32,225 nt of DNA from Gemmatimonadaceae bacterium (GCA_025450815.1 JANWLO010000184.1:1-32225), one strand, 5' to 3'. Counted from the first letter of the stretch, positions 18,003 through 26,240 are shown. The notes: generated by a model not told the origin, from the letters alone. Translations and numbers: made by a program.

Positions 18003-18922
18003 GCGACCGGCGGCGGCGCGTTGGGAAGCACGCGTCGCACAACGCCCCCAGCATCGTGGAGCGCGCGCTCGGCATCCGCGCGCGTGAAGTTGCGCTGCTG
18101 CATCACGATCGCGGTGCGCACGCTGCCGCCCGCCTCGCTGATGAACCGCCGGGCCTCGGCGCGCTCGACCCCGGTCACCTCCATCACGATCCGCTCGCCG
18201 CGATCAACGAGCTTGGCACTCATCGCGCGGAGATCGACCATCAGGTTGCCGAACGTTTTCCCGATGCGGATCATCGCGCCGGTGGAGATGGCGTTGAGCA
18301 CGAGCTTGGTGGCGGTGCCCGCCTTCATTCGCGTGGAACCAGTCACCGCCTCGGCGCCCGTGATGGGGAGGATCGCGACGTCGACCAGCTCGAGCAGCGA
18401 GTGAGCGGGCGGCGAACAGGCGAGGATGCCGGTGTGTGCACCGAGTTCCGCGGCGCGCTCGAGAGCGCCGCGCACGTAGGGCGTTGTGCCTGACGCCGCG
18501 ATGCCGAGCACGAAGTCGCGCGCGCCGACGTGTCGCGCATCCATCGCGGCTGCGCCTTCGGCGACGACGTCCTCCGCGCCCTCCTGCGACTGCGTCAGAG
18601 CGGGGAGTCCACCGGCAATGATTCCCTGCACCATCTCGGGATCGGTGCCGAATGTCGGCGGACACTCGCTCGCGTCGAGCACGCCGAGCCGGCCGGACGT
18701 GCCCGCGCCGATGTAGAAGAGTCGCCCGCCCGCACGGAACGCCTGCTCGGCGAGTTCGATCGCGCGCGCGATCGCATCGCGCTGCGTGGCGACCGCGTCG
18801 AGCACGAAGCGATCTTCGGCGTGCAGCAGGTCGACTATCTCGCGCGGCGATGCGAGATCGATGTCCGCAGTGCGGGGATTTCGTCGCTCGGTGAAGCGCG
18901 GGTCGGTGTGCGACGCAGTCAC
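17999..18922 (-). CDS. murQ: N-acetylmuramic acid 6-phosphate etherase
   Basis: The product (307 residues from the chosen start) cleaves the lactyl ether of MurNAc-6-phosphate to give GlcNAc-6-phosphate and D-lactate. The SIS-domain signatures are plain: YIGAGTSGRLGVLDASECPP with the catalytic Glu, GIAASGTTPYVRGAL, ITGAEAVTGSTRMKAGTATK and KTFGNLMVDLRA. I chose the GTG at 18922 because homologues begin just before TERRNPRTADID. The GTG at 18961, 39 bp further up, is also possible, and neither has a Shine-Dalgarno. It is the first gene of the four-gene recycling operon and lies divergent from the gamma-glutamyltransferase gene. Confidence 0.94.
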   Translation of the reverse strand: MTASHTDPRFTERRNPRTADIDLASPREIVDLLHAEDRFVLDAVATQRDAIARAIELAEQAFRAGGRLFYIGAGTSGRLGVLDASECPPTFGTDPEMVQGIIAGGLPALTQSQEGAEDVVAEGAAAMDARHVGARDFVLGIAASGTTPYVRGALERAAELGAHTGILACSPPAHSLLELVDVAILPITGAEAVTGSTRMKAGTATKLVLNAISTGAMIRIGKTFGNLMVDLRAMSAKLVDRGERIVMEVTGVERAEARRFISEAGGSVRTAIVMQQRNFTRADAERALHDAGGVVRRVLPNAPPPVA

Positions 18923-18966
18923 GAACTCGGCGTGGGGGAAGTAGGTGACGCGGCGCGTCACGCGGG

Positions 18967-18996
18967 CTAACTTATGCGGCGTCGCGCGTCGGTAGC
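18967..18996 (-). promoter_or_regulatory. Possible promoter of the murQ operon
   Basis: On the minus strand TTGCTA is followed after 16 bp by CATAAG. Transcription would then start within a few bases of the GTG at 18961, so murQ might be leaderless from that codon or have a leader of about 39 nt if 18922 is used. Both elements are partial matches. Confidence 0.3.
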
Positions 18997-19036
18997 AAGA
19001 GATTTTCCAGGAGAGCCCGTGCATCGAGGATCAGAG

Positions 19037-20857
19037 ATGGCGCAGCGCGCGCGCGGTGTGATGATCGTCACCCTCGCCGGCCTGCTGCTGAGCTGCCAGC
19101 CGGCGGGACGCACGGCGACCACCAAGCCCGCTCCCGCAACGCTCCCGAACACGCCGATGACGATGGAGTCGGCGAAGGCTGCCTCCGAGCGCGCGGAGCG
19201 GGAGCGCGTGCCGCTCCCCGCAGCGTGGAAGCTCTCGTCGGAAGGCAGCACGGTGGTCGCTCCGGACGCGATGGTGGCGAGCAACAGCGCCCTCGCGAGC
19301 CAGGCGGGCGTCGAAGTTCTACGCGCTGGGGGCAATGCGGTGGATGCGGCGGTGGCGGTAGGCTTCGCGCTCGCGGTCACGCTTCCCGAGGCGGGGAACC
19401 TCGGCGGTGGTGGCTACATGATCATCCGTCTGTCGGACGGCCGTTCGTTCGCGCTCGACTATCGCGAAGTGGCGCCGCTCGCCGCGAGTCGCGACATGTT
19501 CCTCGACTCTCAGGGCAACGTCACCGACAAGAGCCAGGTGGGGCATCTCGCATCGGGGGTGCCGGGCTCGGTCGCCGGGCTCACGGCGGCGCTCGCGCGC
19601 TACGGCACGATGCCTCTCGCGAAGGTCATGGCGCCGGCGATCCGGCTCGCGGATAGCGGTTTTACGGTGGACAGCGCGCTCGCGAGGTCCATCGCGGGGA
19701 ATGCATCGCGCATCTCACCATTCGCGGGCGCTGCGCTGTTCCTTCCGGGCGGTCACCCGCTCACGGTCGGGGCGATGTTCAGGCAACCCGCGCTCGCGAC
19801 TACGCTGCGATCCATCGCGGCCACTGGCGCGACGGCGTTCTACTCGGGTGCCATTGCGGACGCGATAGCCGCGGAGATGGAGCGCGGCGGCGGCATCATC
19901 ACGAAGACGGATCTGGCGCGCTACGCTCCGGCGTGGCACGCGCCGCTCGCCGGCACCTTCCGCGGATACACGCTGCTAGCGATGCCGCCGTCATCGTCCG
20001 GCGGTATCTCGGTGCTCGAGACGCTCAACATTCTCGAGCACTTCCCCGCGTCGCCAGCCGGCAGCGCGATGAGCTATCACCTGCTCGCGGAGGCGTTCAG
20101 GCGCGCGTTCGTGGACCGCAACACGAAGCTCGGCGATCCGGCGTTCGTGCAGGTGCCAGTGAGTCAGCTCACGAGCAAGGAGTACGCGCGACAGCAGGCA
20201 TCCTCGATCGACGTCAATCGCGCGTCGAGCACTGGCGCGTTTCGGCAGGCAACCGGCGAAGGGGTGAACACCACGCACTACTCGGTGGTGGACGATCACG
20301 GCAATGCCGTCGCGACGACGACAACGCTGAATGATCTGTACGGGTCGGGCGTGTACGTGGCGGACGCGGGGATCTTTCTCAACGACGAGATGGACGACTT
20401 CGCGGCGCGTCCGGGACAGCCGAACATGTACGGCCTGGTGCAGGGTGAGCAGAACGCGATCGCGCCGGGGAAGCGAATGCTGAGCGCGATGTCGCCCACG
20501 ATCGTGCTCGATCCGAAGGGCGATCTGCTGCTCGTGATCGGCTCGCGCGGAGGCCCGCGCATCATCACCAGTGTTGCGCAGGTGATCTTGAACGTGATAG
20601 ACCACCACATGTCCTATGGCCAAGCGATGTCGGAGCCGCGCATCCACCATCAGGCGTGGCCGGACGTGCTGCACTACGAGCCGAACGGGCTGAGCGCTGC
20701 AACGGTGGACTCGCTGCGCGCGATGGGCCATCGCATTGAGGTCGCACCGTATGAGTCGGGGGGTTTCATCGGTCGCGTGATCCTGGTGGGGAGGGTCGCG
20801 GACGGATGGGAGGGCGTGGTGGATCCACGTACGAGCGGCGGCGCGGCGGGCTACTAG
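19037..20857 (+). CDS. ggt: Gamma-glutamyltransferase, lipoprotein form
   Basis: The 606-residue protein is a full-length Ntn-hydrolase of the GGT family, which cuts and transfers gamma-glutamyl groups and matures by self-cleavage before a conserved Thr. That site is seen as GVNTTHYSVVDDHGNAVA (Thr near 412). Other matches are LRAGGNAVDAAVAVGFAL, NLGGGGYMIIRL, ASGVPGSVAGL, MPPSSSGGIS, KRMLSAMSPTIV and GSRGGPRIIT. The N-terminus has a lipobox (LAGLLLSC, Cys20), so the enzyme is probably membrane-anchored in the periplasm rather than free as in E. coli. I chose the ATG at 19037 because it has GAGG 7 nt upstream and starts the signal sequence; the track start adds 21 residues. It lies divergent from murQ, so it may share control, possibly acting on wall-derived or glutathione-type peptides. 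Confidence 0.93.
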   Translation: MAQRARGVMIVTLAGLLLSCQPAGRTATTKPAPATLPNTPMTMESAKAASERAERERVPLPAAWKLSSEGSTVVAPDAMVASNSALASQAGVEVLRAGGNAVDAAVAVGFALAVTLPEAGNLGGGGYMIIRLSDGRSFALDYREVAPLAASRDMFLDSQGNVTDKSQVGHLASGVPGSVAGLTAALARYGTMPLAKVMAPAIRLADSGFTVDSALARSIAGNASRISPFAGAALFLPGGHPLTVGAMFRQPALATTLRSIAATGATAFYSGAIADAIAAEMERGGGIITKTDLARYAPAWHAPLAGTFRGYTLLAMPPSSSGGISVLETLNILEHFPASPAGSAMSYHLLAEAFRRAFVDRNTKLGDPAFVQVPVSQLTSKEYARQQASSIDVNRASSTGAFRQATGEGVNTTHYSVVDDHGNAVATTTTLNDLYGSGVYVADAGIFLNDEMDDFAARPGQPNMYGLVQGEQNAIAPGKRMLSAMSPTIVLDPKGDLLLVIGSRGGPRIITSVAQVILNVIDHHMSYGQAMSEPRIHHQAWPDVLHYEPNGLSAATVDSLRAMGHRIEVAPYESGGFIGRVILVGRVADGWEGVVDPRTSGGAAGY

Positions 20858-20866
20858 CCGCCGCGC
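20841..20866. terminator. GC-rich hairpin between convergent genes
   Basis: A 9-bp perfect stem (gcgcggcgg / ccgccgcgc) has an 8-nt loop holding the ggt stop codon. It lies at the meeting point of ggt and the convergent lipoprotein gene. There is no T-run, so termination here would be partial or Rho-assisted. Confidence 0.35.
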
Positions 20867-20879
20867 GCGCCCCTGAGCG

Positions 20880-21767
20880 CTACTCGCTTTGGATCTGTGC
20901 GGGCGAGTTCAGATGGATCTTGATGTTACCACCCACCGGCACGCAGCCGTCGTATCCGGCGGTGCCCATTGCAACCGCGGTGCCCGCCGCGGCGCCAGTT
21001 GCGGCGCCGATCACGGTGCCCTTGGTGCTATGCCCGATGATCTGGCCGATGATGCCGCCGATCACAGCGCCCCCGCCCACCTTGAGGGCGTCGGACTTCG
21101 TGCTCGCGTTGCGCACCTTGTCCACATCGACGTGATCGATTGACGCATCAATCGGGTAGCTCTTGTCGCCCCAAGTGAGGTTCGTGACGTCGAACGTCAT
21201 CTGGATCGGGTCGCCTGTCTTGCCGCTCTGCTTGAGCTCAGACACGGCGATCACCGCCTTCGCGCCCGCCGGAATGGTGACTCCGTTCGAGGCCGGAACG
21301 GCGTCGTTCACGGTGGCCGTGAACTTGTCGCCAACCTTGTTCGTGTTCGTGCAGACGCGCTCAGTGGACGTCAGGTTCATCGCCGTACCGGTGGCGACGG
21401 TGCCCACGGCCGCTTCGCTCCCCGTTGCTCCGCGCGTTACAGTGTTGCCGCTCGCCGTCGTGGTCACGGCCGGCGGTGCGGATGCCGCGGCAGGCGTGCC
21501 GCTTGGCCGCGCGCTGGAGTGTGTGTGCGCGGGAGTGCTGCGCTGAGACGCAGGAGCAGAGGAGGAGGACGCAGCGTCGGAAGACGGCGCCGCGGGCGCG
21601 GCGTCGTTGAGTTGAGGTTGAGCAGCCGAATCGTGATTAGCCATCTGCAGGTCGCGCGCATACGCAGTGCTGTCCTGCGCCAGCTGCGCACTATCGGACT
21701 TCTTACATGCGCCCATTGCCAGCGCGGCAGTCAGCGCCAAGGGAGCGAGCAATCGAAAAGTTGACAT
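20880..21767 (-). CDS. Lipoprotein with low-complexity linker and glycine-zipper C-terminus
   Basis: The 295-residue product has a lipoprotein signal (LALTAALAMGAC, Cys21). Residues 22-115 are rich in Ala, Ser, Pro and Gln and probably unfolded. A beta-rich domain follows (about 130-235: KFTATVNDAVPASNGVTIPA, IQMTFDVTNLTWGDKSYPID). The C-terminal part is a glycine zipper (GGAVIGGIIGQIIGHSTKGT, then VIGAATGAAAGTAVAMG), a repeat that inserts in or spans membranes. The chosen ATG has AAGGAG about 8 nt upstream; the track start is 20 residues longer. No specific function is known. A structural role in the outer membrane is plausible. Confidence 0.82.
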   Translation of the reverse strand: MSTFRLLAPLALTAALAMGACKKSDSAQLAQDSTAYARDLQMANHDSAAQPQLNDAAPAAPSSDAASSSSAPASQRSTPAHTHSSARPSGTPAAASAPPAVTTTASGNTVTRGATGSEAAVGTVATGTAMNLTSTERVCTNTNKVGDKFTATVNDAVPASNGVTIPAGAKAVIAVSELKQSGKTGDPIQMTFDVTNLTWGDKSYPIDASIDHVDVDKVRNASTKSDALKVGGGAVIGGIIGQIIGHSTKGTVIGAATGAAAGTAVAMGTAGYDGCVPVGGNIKIHLNSPAQIQSE

Positions 21768-21902
21768 GAGTGGAGCTCCTTCGGGTGGTGAGACTAACGT
21801 CGTGAGGGCAATCCGCATGCCACGCATGGGCTCGTCGAGCTACGACGCCGTAATGAAAATCACAATTGGCCGGAATCCAACCCACGAGCCGCATGGATTT
21901 CG

Positions 21903-21932
21903 TTGCTTCAGTATACGGGCGCCACGTATCTT
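21903..21932 (+). promoter_or_regulatory. Possible promoter of the cupredoxin gene
   Basis: TTGCTT (21903-21908) and TATCTT (21927-21932) are spaced by 18 bp, giving a leader of about 75 nt. Partial matches at both elements. Confidence 0.35.
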
Positions 21933-22013
21933 TGGGGTTGAAAGGCGAAGTCGTCCTTTCGCAGATTCGTGAAACAGAGTAACCCTCGCCGTCGCAAACT
22001 CAGGAGAAAGCGA

Positions 22014-22460
22014 ATGACCACGGCTCGCAGGTTGGTATCGGCAGTCATCACGTGCGTCGTCGGAGCTGCCGGGGTTGGCGTACTTGCGCCCAACGCCTTC
22101 GGCGGCACCGCAGCGCCGGCCAAGCTGGCGACGGTCACAGTAAAGATGATTGGCGATGCTAAGGGCTACCGGTTCGAGCCGGCCGAGATCACCGTCCACG
22201 CGGGGGATGCGGTCGAGTTTCAGAACGTCGTCGGAGGGCCGCACGACGTGACGTTCTGGGCGGACAGTATCCCCGCGGGCGCTGCGGCACAGCTTCAGGC
22301 AAACATGCCGAACACGACCGGACCGCTTGCGAGCCCGCTATTCGTAACGGACGGCGAGACGTATACGATCTCGACGGCGAAGCTCAAGCCCGGCACCTAC
22401 AGGTTCTATTGCATGCCGCATCTCGCACTTGGCATGCATGGAGTGCTCGTCGTTCAGTAG
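22014..22460 (+). CDS. Secreted cupredoxin (plastocyanin/azurin-like)
   Basis: The 148-residue protein has a signal peptide (RRLVSAVITCVVGAAGVGVL) and a single cupredoxin domain (about 40-148). The type-1 copper ligands are visible as His in VVGGPHDVTFW and the cluster FYCMPHLALGMHG (Cys, His, Met). Such proteins carry single electrons between membrane complexes or bind copper in the periplasm. I chose the ATG at 22014, with AGGAG 7 nt upstream; the track start adds 15 basic residues. It precedes a histidine kinase gene by 63 bp on the same strand, but the partner in electron transfer is not evident. Confidence 0.9.
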   Translation: MTTARRLVSAVITCVVGAAGVGVLAPNAFGGTAAPAKLATVTVKMIGDAKGYRFEPAEITVHAGDAVEFQNVVGGPHDVTFWADSIPAGAAAQLQANMPNTTGPLASPLFVTDGETYTISTAKLKPGTYRFYCMPHLALGMHGVLVVQ

Positions 22461-22523
22461 TGTGGGCCTCATCGACGGCGTGCGCACATTGGAATAAACG
22501 TCCGGCGCCGGTATGCTTGAGCG

Positions 22524-23336
22524 ATGACACGCGCATACGTCGATGATCTTTCGGTAGAGCGGCTGGCCGCGTTGCAGGAGCAGAACCTGGAGCTCTCGAG
22601 GCTCGTCGCCGAGCTTCGCAACGAAGCCGCACTGCGCACGCAGTTTCTCTCCAACATCTCGCACGATCTCCGCACGCCGCTTACGGCGATAATCACACAC
22701 GGCGAGATTCTGCGCGATGGCATTCTGGGCGAGCTGACAGGCCGTCAGCGCGAAAGTGTGAGCGGGATCATCGGCGGCGGCCGGCAGCTGCTCGACATGA
22801 TCGGCGAGATCCTCACTTACGCGCGCGGCGCCGCCAACCAGCTTACGCTCTCGCGCAGCGACTTCACGGTGGAGGCGGTGCTCGAGCAAGTCTGCACGCT
22901 CAACGAGTCGCTCGTCGCTAAGAAGGGACACGCGCTGTCCGTGACCGTTGAGCCCGAGATTCCGCCACTCTACGGCGACCGTGAGAAAATCGTACACGTG
23001 CTGGGCAATCTGCTCGGCAACGCGATCGACTTCACGGCGCCGGGCGGCAAGGTGTGGATTCGCGCCTCGCGCGGCGCGCCCACGGAACGCGGCCACGTGG
23101 TGCTCATCGAGGTAGGCGACAGCGGCATTGGCATCGCGCCGGAGCATCACGAGCTCGTCTTCCGCGAGTTCGCGCAGGTCGATGCGACGGCGTCTCGTCA
23201 GCACCACGGCACGGGGCTAGGCCTCGCGATCGCGCGCAAGTTCGTGGAGCTGCACGATGGCCGGCTGTGGGTAGAGAGCACGCTCGGCGGCGGAAGCCGG
23301 TTCTACTTCACGATCCCGGTGCGCAGCGCGTCCTGA
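22524..23336 (+). CDS. Soluble sensor histidine kinase without an input domain
   Basis: The 270-residue kinase has no membrane helix and no PAS, GAF or HAMP domain. The first 37 residues form a short coiled coil (LSVERLAALQEQNLELSRLV). A HisKA helix pair follows with FLSNISHDLRTPLTAI (His47 as phosphorylation site), then the ATPase domain: GNLLGNAIDFT (N box), VGDSGIGIAPEHHELVFREF (G1 and F boxes) and HHGTGLGLAIARKFVEL (G2 box). All catalytic boxes are intact. The response regulator gene follows with no gap. The signal may come from a partner protein; it is not visible in the sequence. Confidence 0.93.
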   Translation: MTRAYVDDLSVERLAALQEQNLELSRLVAELRNEAALRTQFLSNISHDLRTPLTAIITHGEILRDGILGELTGRQRESVSGIIGGGRQLLDMIGEILTYARGAANQLTLSRSDFTVEAVLEQVCTLNESLVAKKGHALSVTVEPEIPPLYGDREKIVHVLGNLLGNAIDFTAPGGKVWIRASRGAPTERGHVVLIEVGDSGIGIAPEHHELVFREFAQVDATASRQHHGTGLGLAIARKFVELHDGRLWVESTLGGGSRFYFTIPVRSAS

Positions 23337-23705
23337 ATGCCGCCGCACATCCTGCTCGTGGAGGACAACGCGCTCGTCGTTGGCGCGCTGCGGCTGCTGC
23401 TCGAGGAAACCGGCCATCGCGTGAGCGATGCGAGCAACGTGGCGGACGCCGCGCGAGCAATGCGCACGGATCCGCCAGACCTGGTGCTGCTCGATCTAAC
23501 GCTGGGTGCCGACGATGGCCTCGCGCTGTTCGCGTTGGTGAATCCACCGCTTCCGGTGGTCGTGGCACTCACCGGCCACGATGATCCCGAGACTCGCGAG
23601 CGCTGCCTCGCGGCAGGGTGCCGCGACGTGCGCGTGAAGCCGATCCGCTCGCGCGAGCTCAAGTCGCAGATCGCCGCGTGGCTCGGCGTGCGCACGCCGG
23701 CTTAA
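23337..23705 (+). CDS. Single-domain response regulator (CheY-like receiver)
   Basis: The 122-residue protein is a receiver domain alone: acidic pocket ED (Glu9, Asp10), phospho-acceptor Asp53 (LVLLDLTLG), switch Thr79 (VALTGHD) and Lys101 (VRVKPI). It has no DNA-binding or enzyme domain, so it probably works by protein contact or as part of a phosphorelay. The ATG follows the kinase stop TGA directly, which shows translational coupling. It ends 3 bp from the convergent ccdA stop codon. Confidence 0.92.
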   Translation: MPPHILLVEDNALVVGALRLLLEETGHRVSDASNVADAARAMRTDPPDLVLLDLTLGADDGLALFALVNPPLPVVVALTGHDDPETRERCLAAGCRDVRVKPIRSRELKSQIAAWLGVRTPA

Positions 23706-23708
23706 AGC

Positions 23709-24437
23709 CTAAATTCTCGTGCGCAGCGCGTCCGGCGTGAGGGCCTGCAGCCAGCCAGCGAGAATGGTGAAGTAGTTGGTGATGAGCAGAAGTCCGACGA
23801 TGATCAACAGTACACCGCCCGCACGGTTTACCCACTTCATTGCGCCGCGCCAGCGCGCGAACGCCGCGAGAAATTTGTCGATAGCAAGGGCGGCGATCAG
23901 AAATGGAACCGCGAGTCCAGCCGAATACGCGGTGAGCAACAGCAGTCCGCGGTGCAGATCGGCGGTGCTCGATGTGTAGATGAGGATCGAGCCGAGTATC
24001 GGGCCTATGCACGGCGTCCAACCCGCGCCGAAGGCGAGGCCGACGAGTACGGTGCCCAGATAGCCGATGGGCTTGTCGGCGAAATAGACGCGTCGGTCCT
24101 GCCCGAGTATCCTGAAGTTGAAGACGCCGAGGAGGTAGAGCCCGAAGAGGATGATGAGCGCTCCGCCGACGCGGGCGATCCACACGCGCGCGACGAAGAG
24201 GACGCGACCGAGTACACTTGCCGTAGCGCCGAGCGCGATGAATATGAGTGAGAAGCCGAGGACGAAGAGGAGCGCGTGGATGAGCGCGGTGCGCCGCGAG
24301 GTGCGCACCTCTTCGAGACTGAGGCCGGTGATGAAGGTGACGTAGCTCGGAACGAGCGGGAGCACACACGGAGAGAGGAAGCTGAGCAATCCGGCCGAGA
24401 ACGCGACAAGGAGTCCGAACGTCGCTGGACTTTCCAC
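23709..24437 (-). CDS. ccdA: Cytochrome c biogenesis / thiol-disulfide transporter CcdA
   Basis: The 242-residue inner-membrane protein has six hydrophobic helices and the two conserved cysteine motifs of the CcdA/DsbD-beta family: FLSPCVLPLVPSY in helix 1 and GAGWTPCIGPILGS in helix 4. These carry reducing electrons from cytoplasmic thioredoxin to periplasmic thiol proteins, for example for haem attachment to c-type cytochromes. I chose the GTG at 24437 because GGAGG lies just before it and the helix begins right after; the track start is 13 residues longer. No partner thioredoxin or cytochrome gene is next to it, though the cupredoxin is nearby. Confidence 0.93.
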   Translation of the reverse strand: MESPATFGLLVAFSAGLLSFLSPCVLPLVPSYVTFITGLSLEEVRTSRRTALIHALLFVLGFSLIFIALGATASVLGRVLFVARVWIARVGGALIILFGLYLLGVFNFRILGQDRRVYFADKPIGYLGTVLVGLAFGAGWTPCIGPILGSILIYTSSTADLHRGLLLLTAYSAGLAVPFLIAALAIDKFLAAFARWRGAMKWVNRAGGVLLIIVGLLLITNYFTILAGWLQALTPDALRTRI

Positions 24438-24474
24438 ACTACCTCCGGGAAGGGAACGGCGGGGGCGCCGCCGC

Positions 24475-26166
24475 ATGGGGCCGGTGCTGCGGTGGTTCTA
24501 CGATCTGAAGTATCGCGCCTTCCGGCCGGAGAGCCGAGTGCGCGACGGCCGCCGCGGGATCGTGGCGCTCCAGATCGACGCGCTATCGTACGCCGATCTT
24601 CGGCGTGCGATAGCGCTGGGCTACTGCCCCACCATCGCACGGCTGCTGCGCGAAGAAGGCTTTCACATTCGGCGGTGGTTCAGTGGACTTCCGTCTGCGA
24701 CGCCGTACTGCCAGGCAGGAATCTTTCACGGCGAGAATGCAGGGATTCCCGCCTTTCGATTCTTCGACAAGGAAACGCGGCGCGTGATCACCTGCAACGC
24801 ACCGCATGGCGTGCAATATATCCGGGATCGCATTCACGCGCCGGGAGCGCTGGCGAACGGGTCGAGCTACGTGAATCTGCTGGACGGCGATGCGCGCACG
24901 GTGGCGTTCACAGTGGCGACGCGCGAGAAGATGTCGGTGTACCGCCGGCTGGGCGGCACGCGCATGCTGCTGCTCATCGCGATCCACCCCGTGCGCGTGC
25001 TACGGATGGCATTCCAGTCCGTGGTGGAGTGGTTGCGCGAGGAGTGGGAGCGCGCGGCGGCGCAGTTCGCGTCGCGCGCGACGCACGCGGAGGGCATTTT
25101 TCCATTCGTCAGAATACTGAGCAACGTGATCGTGCGCGAGCTGCAGACGATGGCCATCGTGCTCGACGTATGGCTCGGCGTGCCGGTGATCTACAGTACG
25201 TACATGCAGTACGACGAGCTCGCGCATCACTTTGGGCCGTCGAGCACGGGCGCGCTGAGCGACTTGCGGCGCACGGACGCGCGAATTGCGGAGATCTGGC
25301 GGATGATCCAGGACGGCGCGCCGCGACACTACGATCTCGTGCTTCTCTCGGATCACGGGATGACGCCGGCCAGGAGCTACCGCGTGCTGTACAAGGAGTC
25401 GCTCGGCGCGACGGTGACGCGCATCATGGCGCGGGGTCCGGACGGCGAGGGAGAGCATGCGGACGTGCTGTCGAGCTCGAGCGAAGACAGCGAGTACTCG
25501 GACGTGGGGCCCGGGATCGTGGAGACGGTCGCCTTGGTGTCGCGGCACCGGCACTACCGGTGGCGACGCGGCCTGCGCGCGCTGCGCGACTGGATCCGGA
25601 GCCGCTACGGGCTGCGCGAGATCGTGTTCCCGGAAAAGTATCGGATCGACGCGCGGCACGAGGTGGTGGTGACGTACAGCTCGTGTCTGGCGCTCATCTA
25701 TTTCGACGACGTGACGGAGCAGCTCGGACTCGAGGATGTTCTGAGAGTGCCACGGCGCGCGCATCTGTATCGCGCGCTGCTGGAGCATCCGGGAATCGGG
25801 CTCGTGATCACGCGCAGCGACGCCGGCGTACATCTCGAGAGCCCACGCGGACGCGCGGTGATCGAGGGGGAGCGGGTGCGAGTGCTCGAGGGCGACGATC
25901 CTTTGGCGCCGTACGGGACGGAGTCGTACGTCGTGCGCGCGGTGCGCGATCTGGTGATGCAGCCGAACTCGGGAGATCTGGTGCTATTCGGCGCGTACGA
26001 CGGATACGACATCGTGTCGTTCGACGATCAGGTGGGCGCGCACGGGAGCGCGGGTGGGGATCAGGTGTATCCGTTCATCATCACGCCGCCGGACATGGAT
26101 TTGAGCGCGGAGCGGCTGGAGGATGCGAAAGACGTGCACCGGGTGGTGATGAGCCGGTACGCTTAG
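24475..26166 (+). CDS. Alkaline phosphatase superfamily protein (phosphodiesterase/pyrophosphatase-like)
   Basis: The 563-residue protein has the metal-site pattern of the alkaline phosphatase superfamily: LQIDALSYADL (Asp35), LPSATPYCQAGIFHG (Thr76 as nucleophile), YMQYDELAHHFGP (Asp247, His251) and LLSDHGMTPA (Asp293, His294), with GAHGSAGGDQ near the C-terminus as the probable last ligand. This resembles nucleotide pyrophosphatase/phosphodiesterase-type members. Neither signal peptide nor clear membrane helix is seen, although most relatives are exported. The ATG at 24475 has no good Shine-Dalgarno; a GTG at 24538 (GGAG upstream) would trim 21 residues and keep all motifs. The substrate is unknown. 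It is divergent from ccdA with only 37 bp between starts. Confidence 0.85.
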   Translation: MGPVLRWFYDLKYRAFRPESRVRDGRRGIVALQIDALSYADLRRAIALGYCPTIARLLREEGFHIRRWFSGLPSATPYCQAGIFHGENAGIPAFRFFDKETRRVITCNAPHGVQYIRDRIHAPGALANGSSYVNLLDGDARTVAFTVATREKMSVYRRLGGTRMLLLIAIHPVRVLRMAFQSVVEWLREEWERAAAQFASRATHAEGIFPFVRILSNVIVRELQTMAIVLDVWLGVPVIYSTYMQYDELAHHFGPSSTGALSDLRRTDARIAEIWRMIQDGAPRHYDLVLLSDHGMTPARSYRVLYKESLGATVTRIMARGPDGEGEHADVLSSSSEDSEYSDVGPGIVETVALVSRHRHYRWRRGLRALRDWIRSRYGLREIVFPEKYRIDARHEVVVTYSSCLALIYFDDVTEQLGLEDVLRVPRRAHLYRALLEHPGIGLVITRSDAGVHLESPRGRAVIEGERVRVLEGDDPLAPYGTESYVVRAVRDLVMQPNSGDLVLFGAYDGYDIVSFDDQVGAHGSAGGDQVYPFIITPPDMDLSAERLEDAKDVHRVVMSRYA

Positions 26167-26171
26167 GGCCC

Positions 26172-26228
26172 AAGTTGGCTATTGCCGCGGGAGCTATGAC
26201 TTGCGGCATTCGCTTCCAACTTCTTTTT
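26172..26228 (+). terminator. Nested stem-loop with T-run after the phosphatase gene
   Basis: Outer arms aagttgg/ccaactt enclose inner arms gccgc/gcggc, and the outer arm is followed by ctttttc. The T-run makes it look like a terminator for the phosphatase gene, but it lies only 13 nt before the next gene's ATG, so it could instead act as an attenuator. The internal loops weaken the stem. Confidence 0.4.
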
Positions 26229-26240
26229 CGGAGAGTCCCG

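Noticed and set aside
24276-26240. N-terminal 655 residues of the 861-residue plus-strand ORF
   Set aside because: This part is an out-of-frame reading of ccdA and the phosphatase gene; only the part from 26241 (signal peptide onward) is real.
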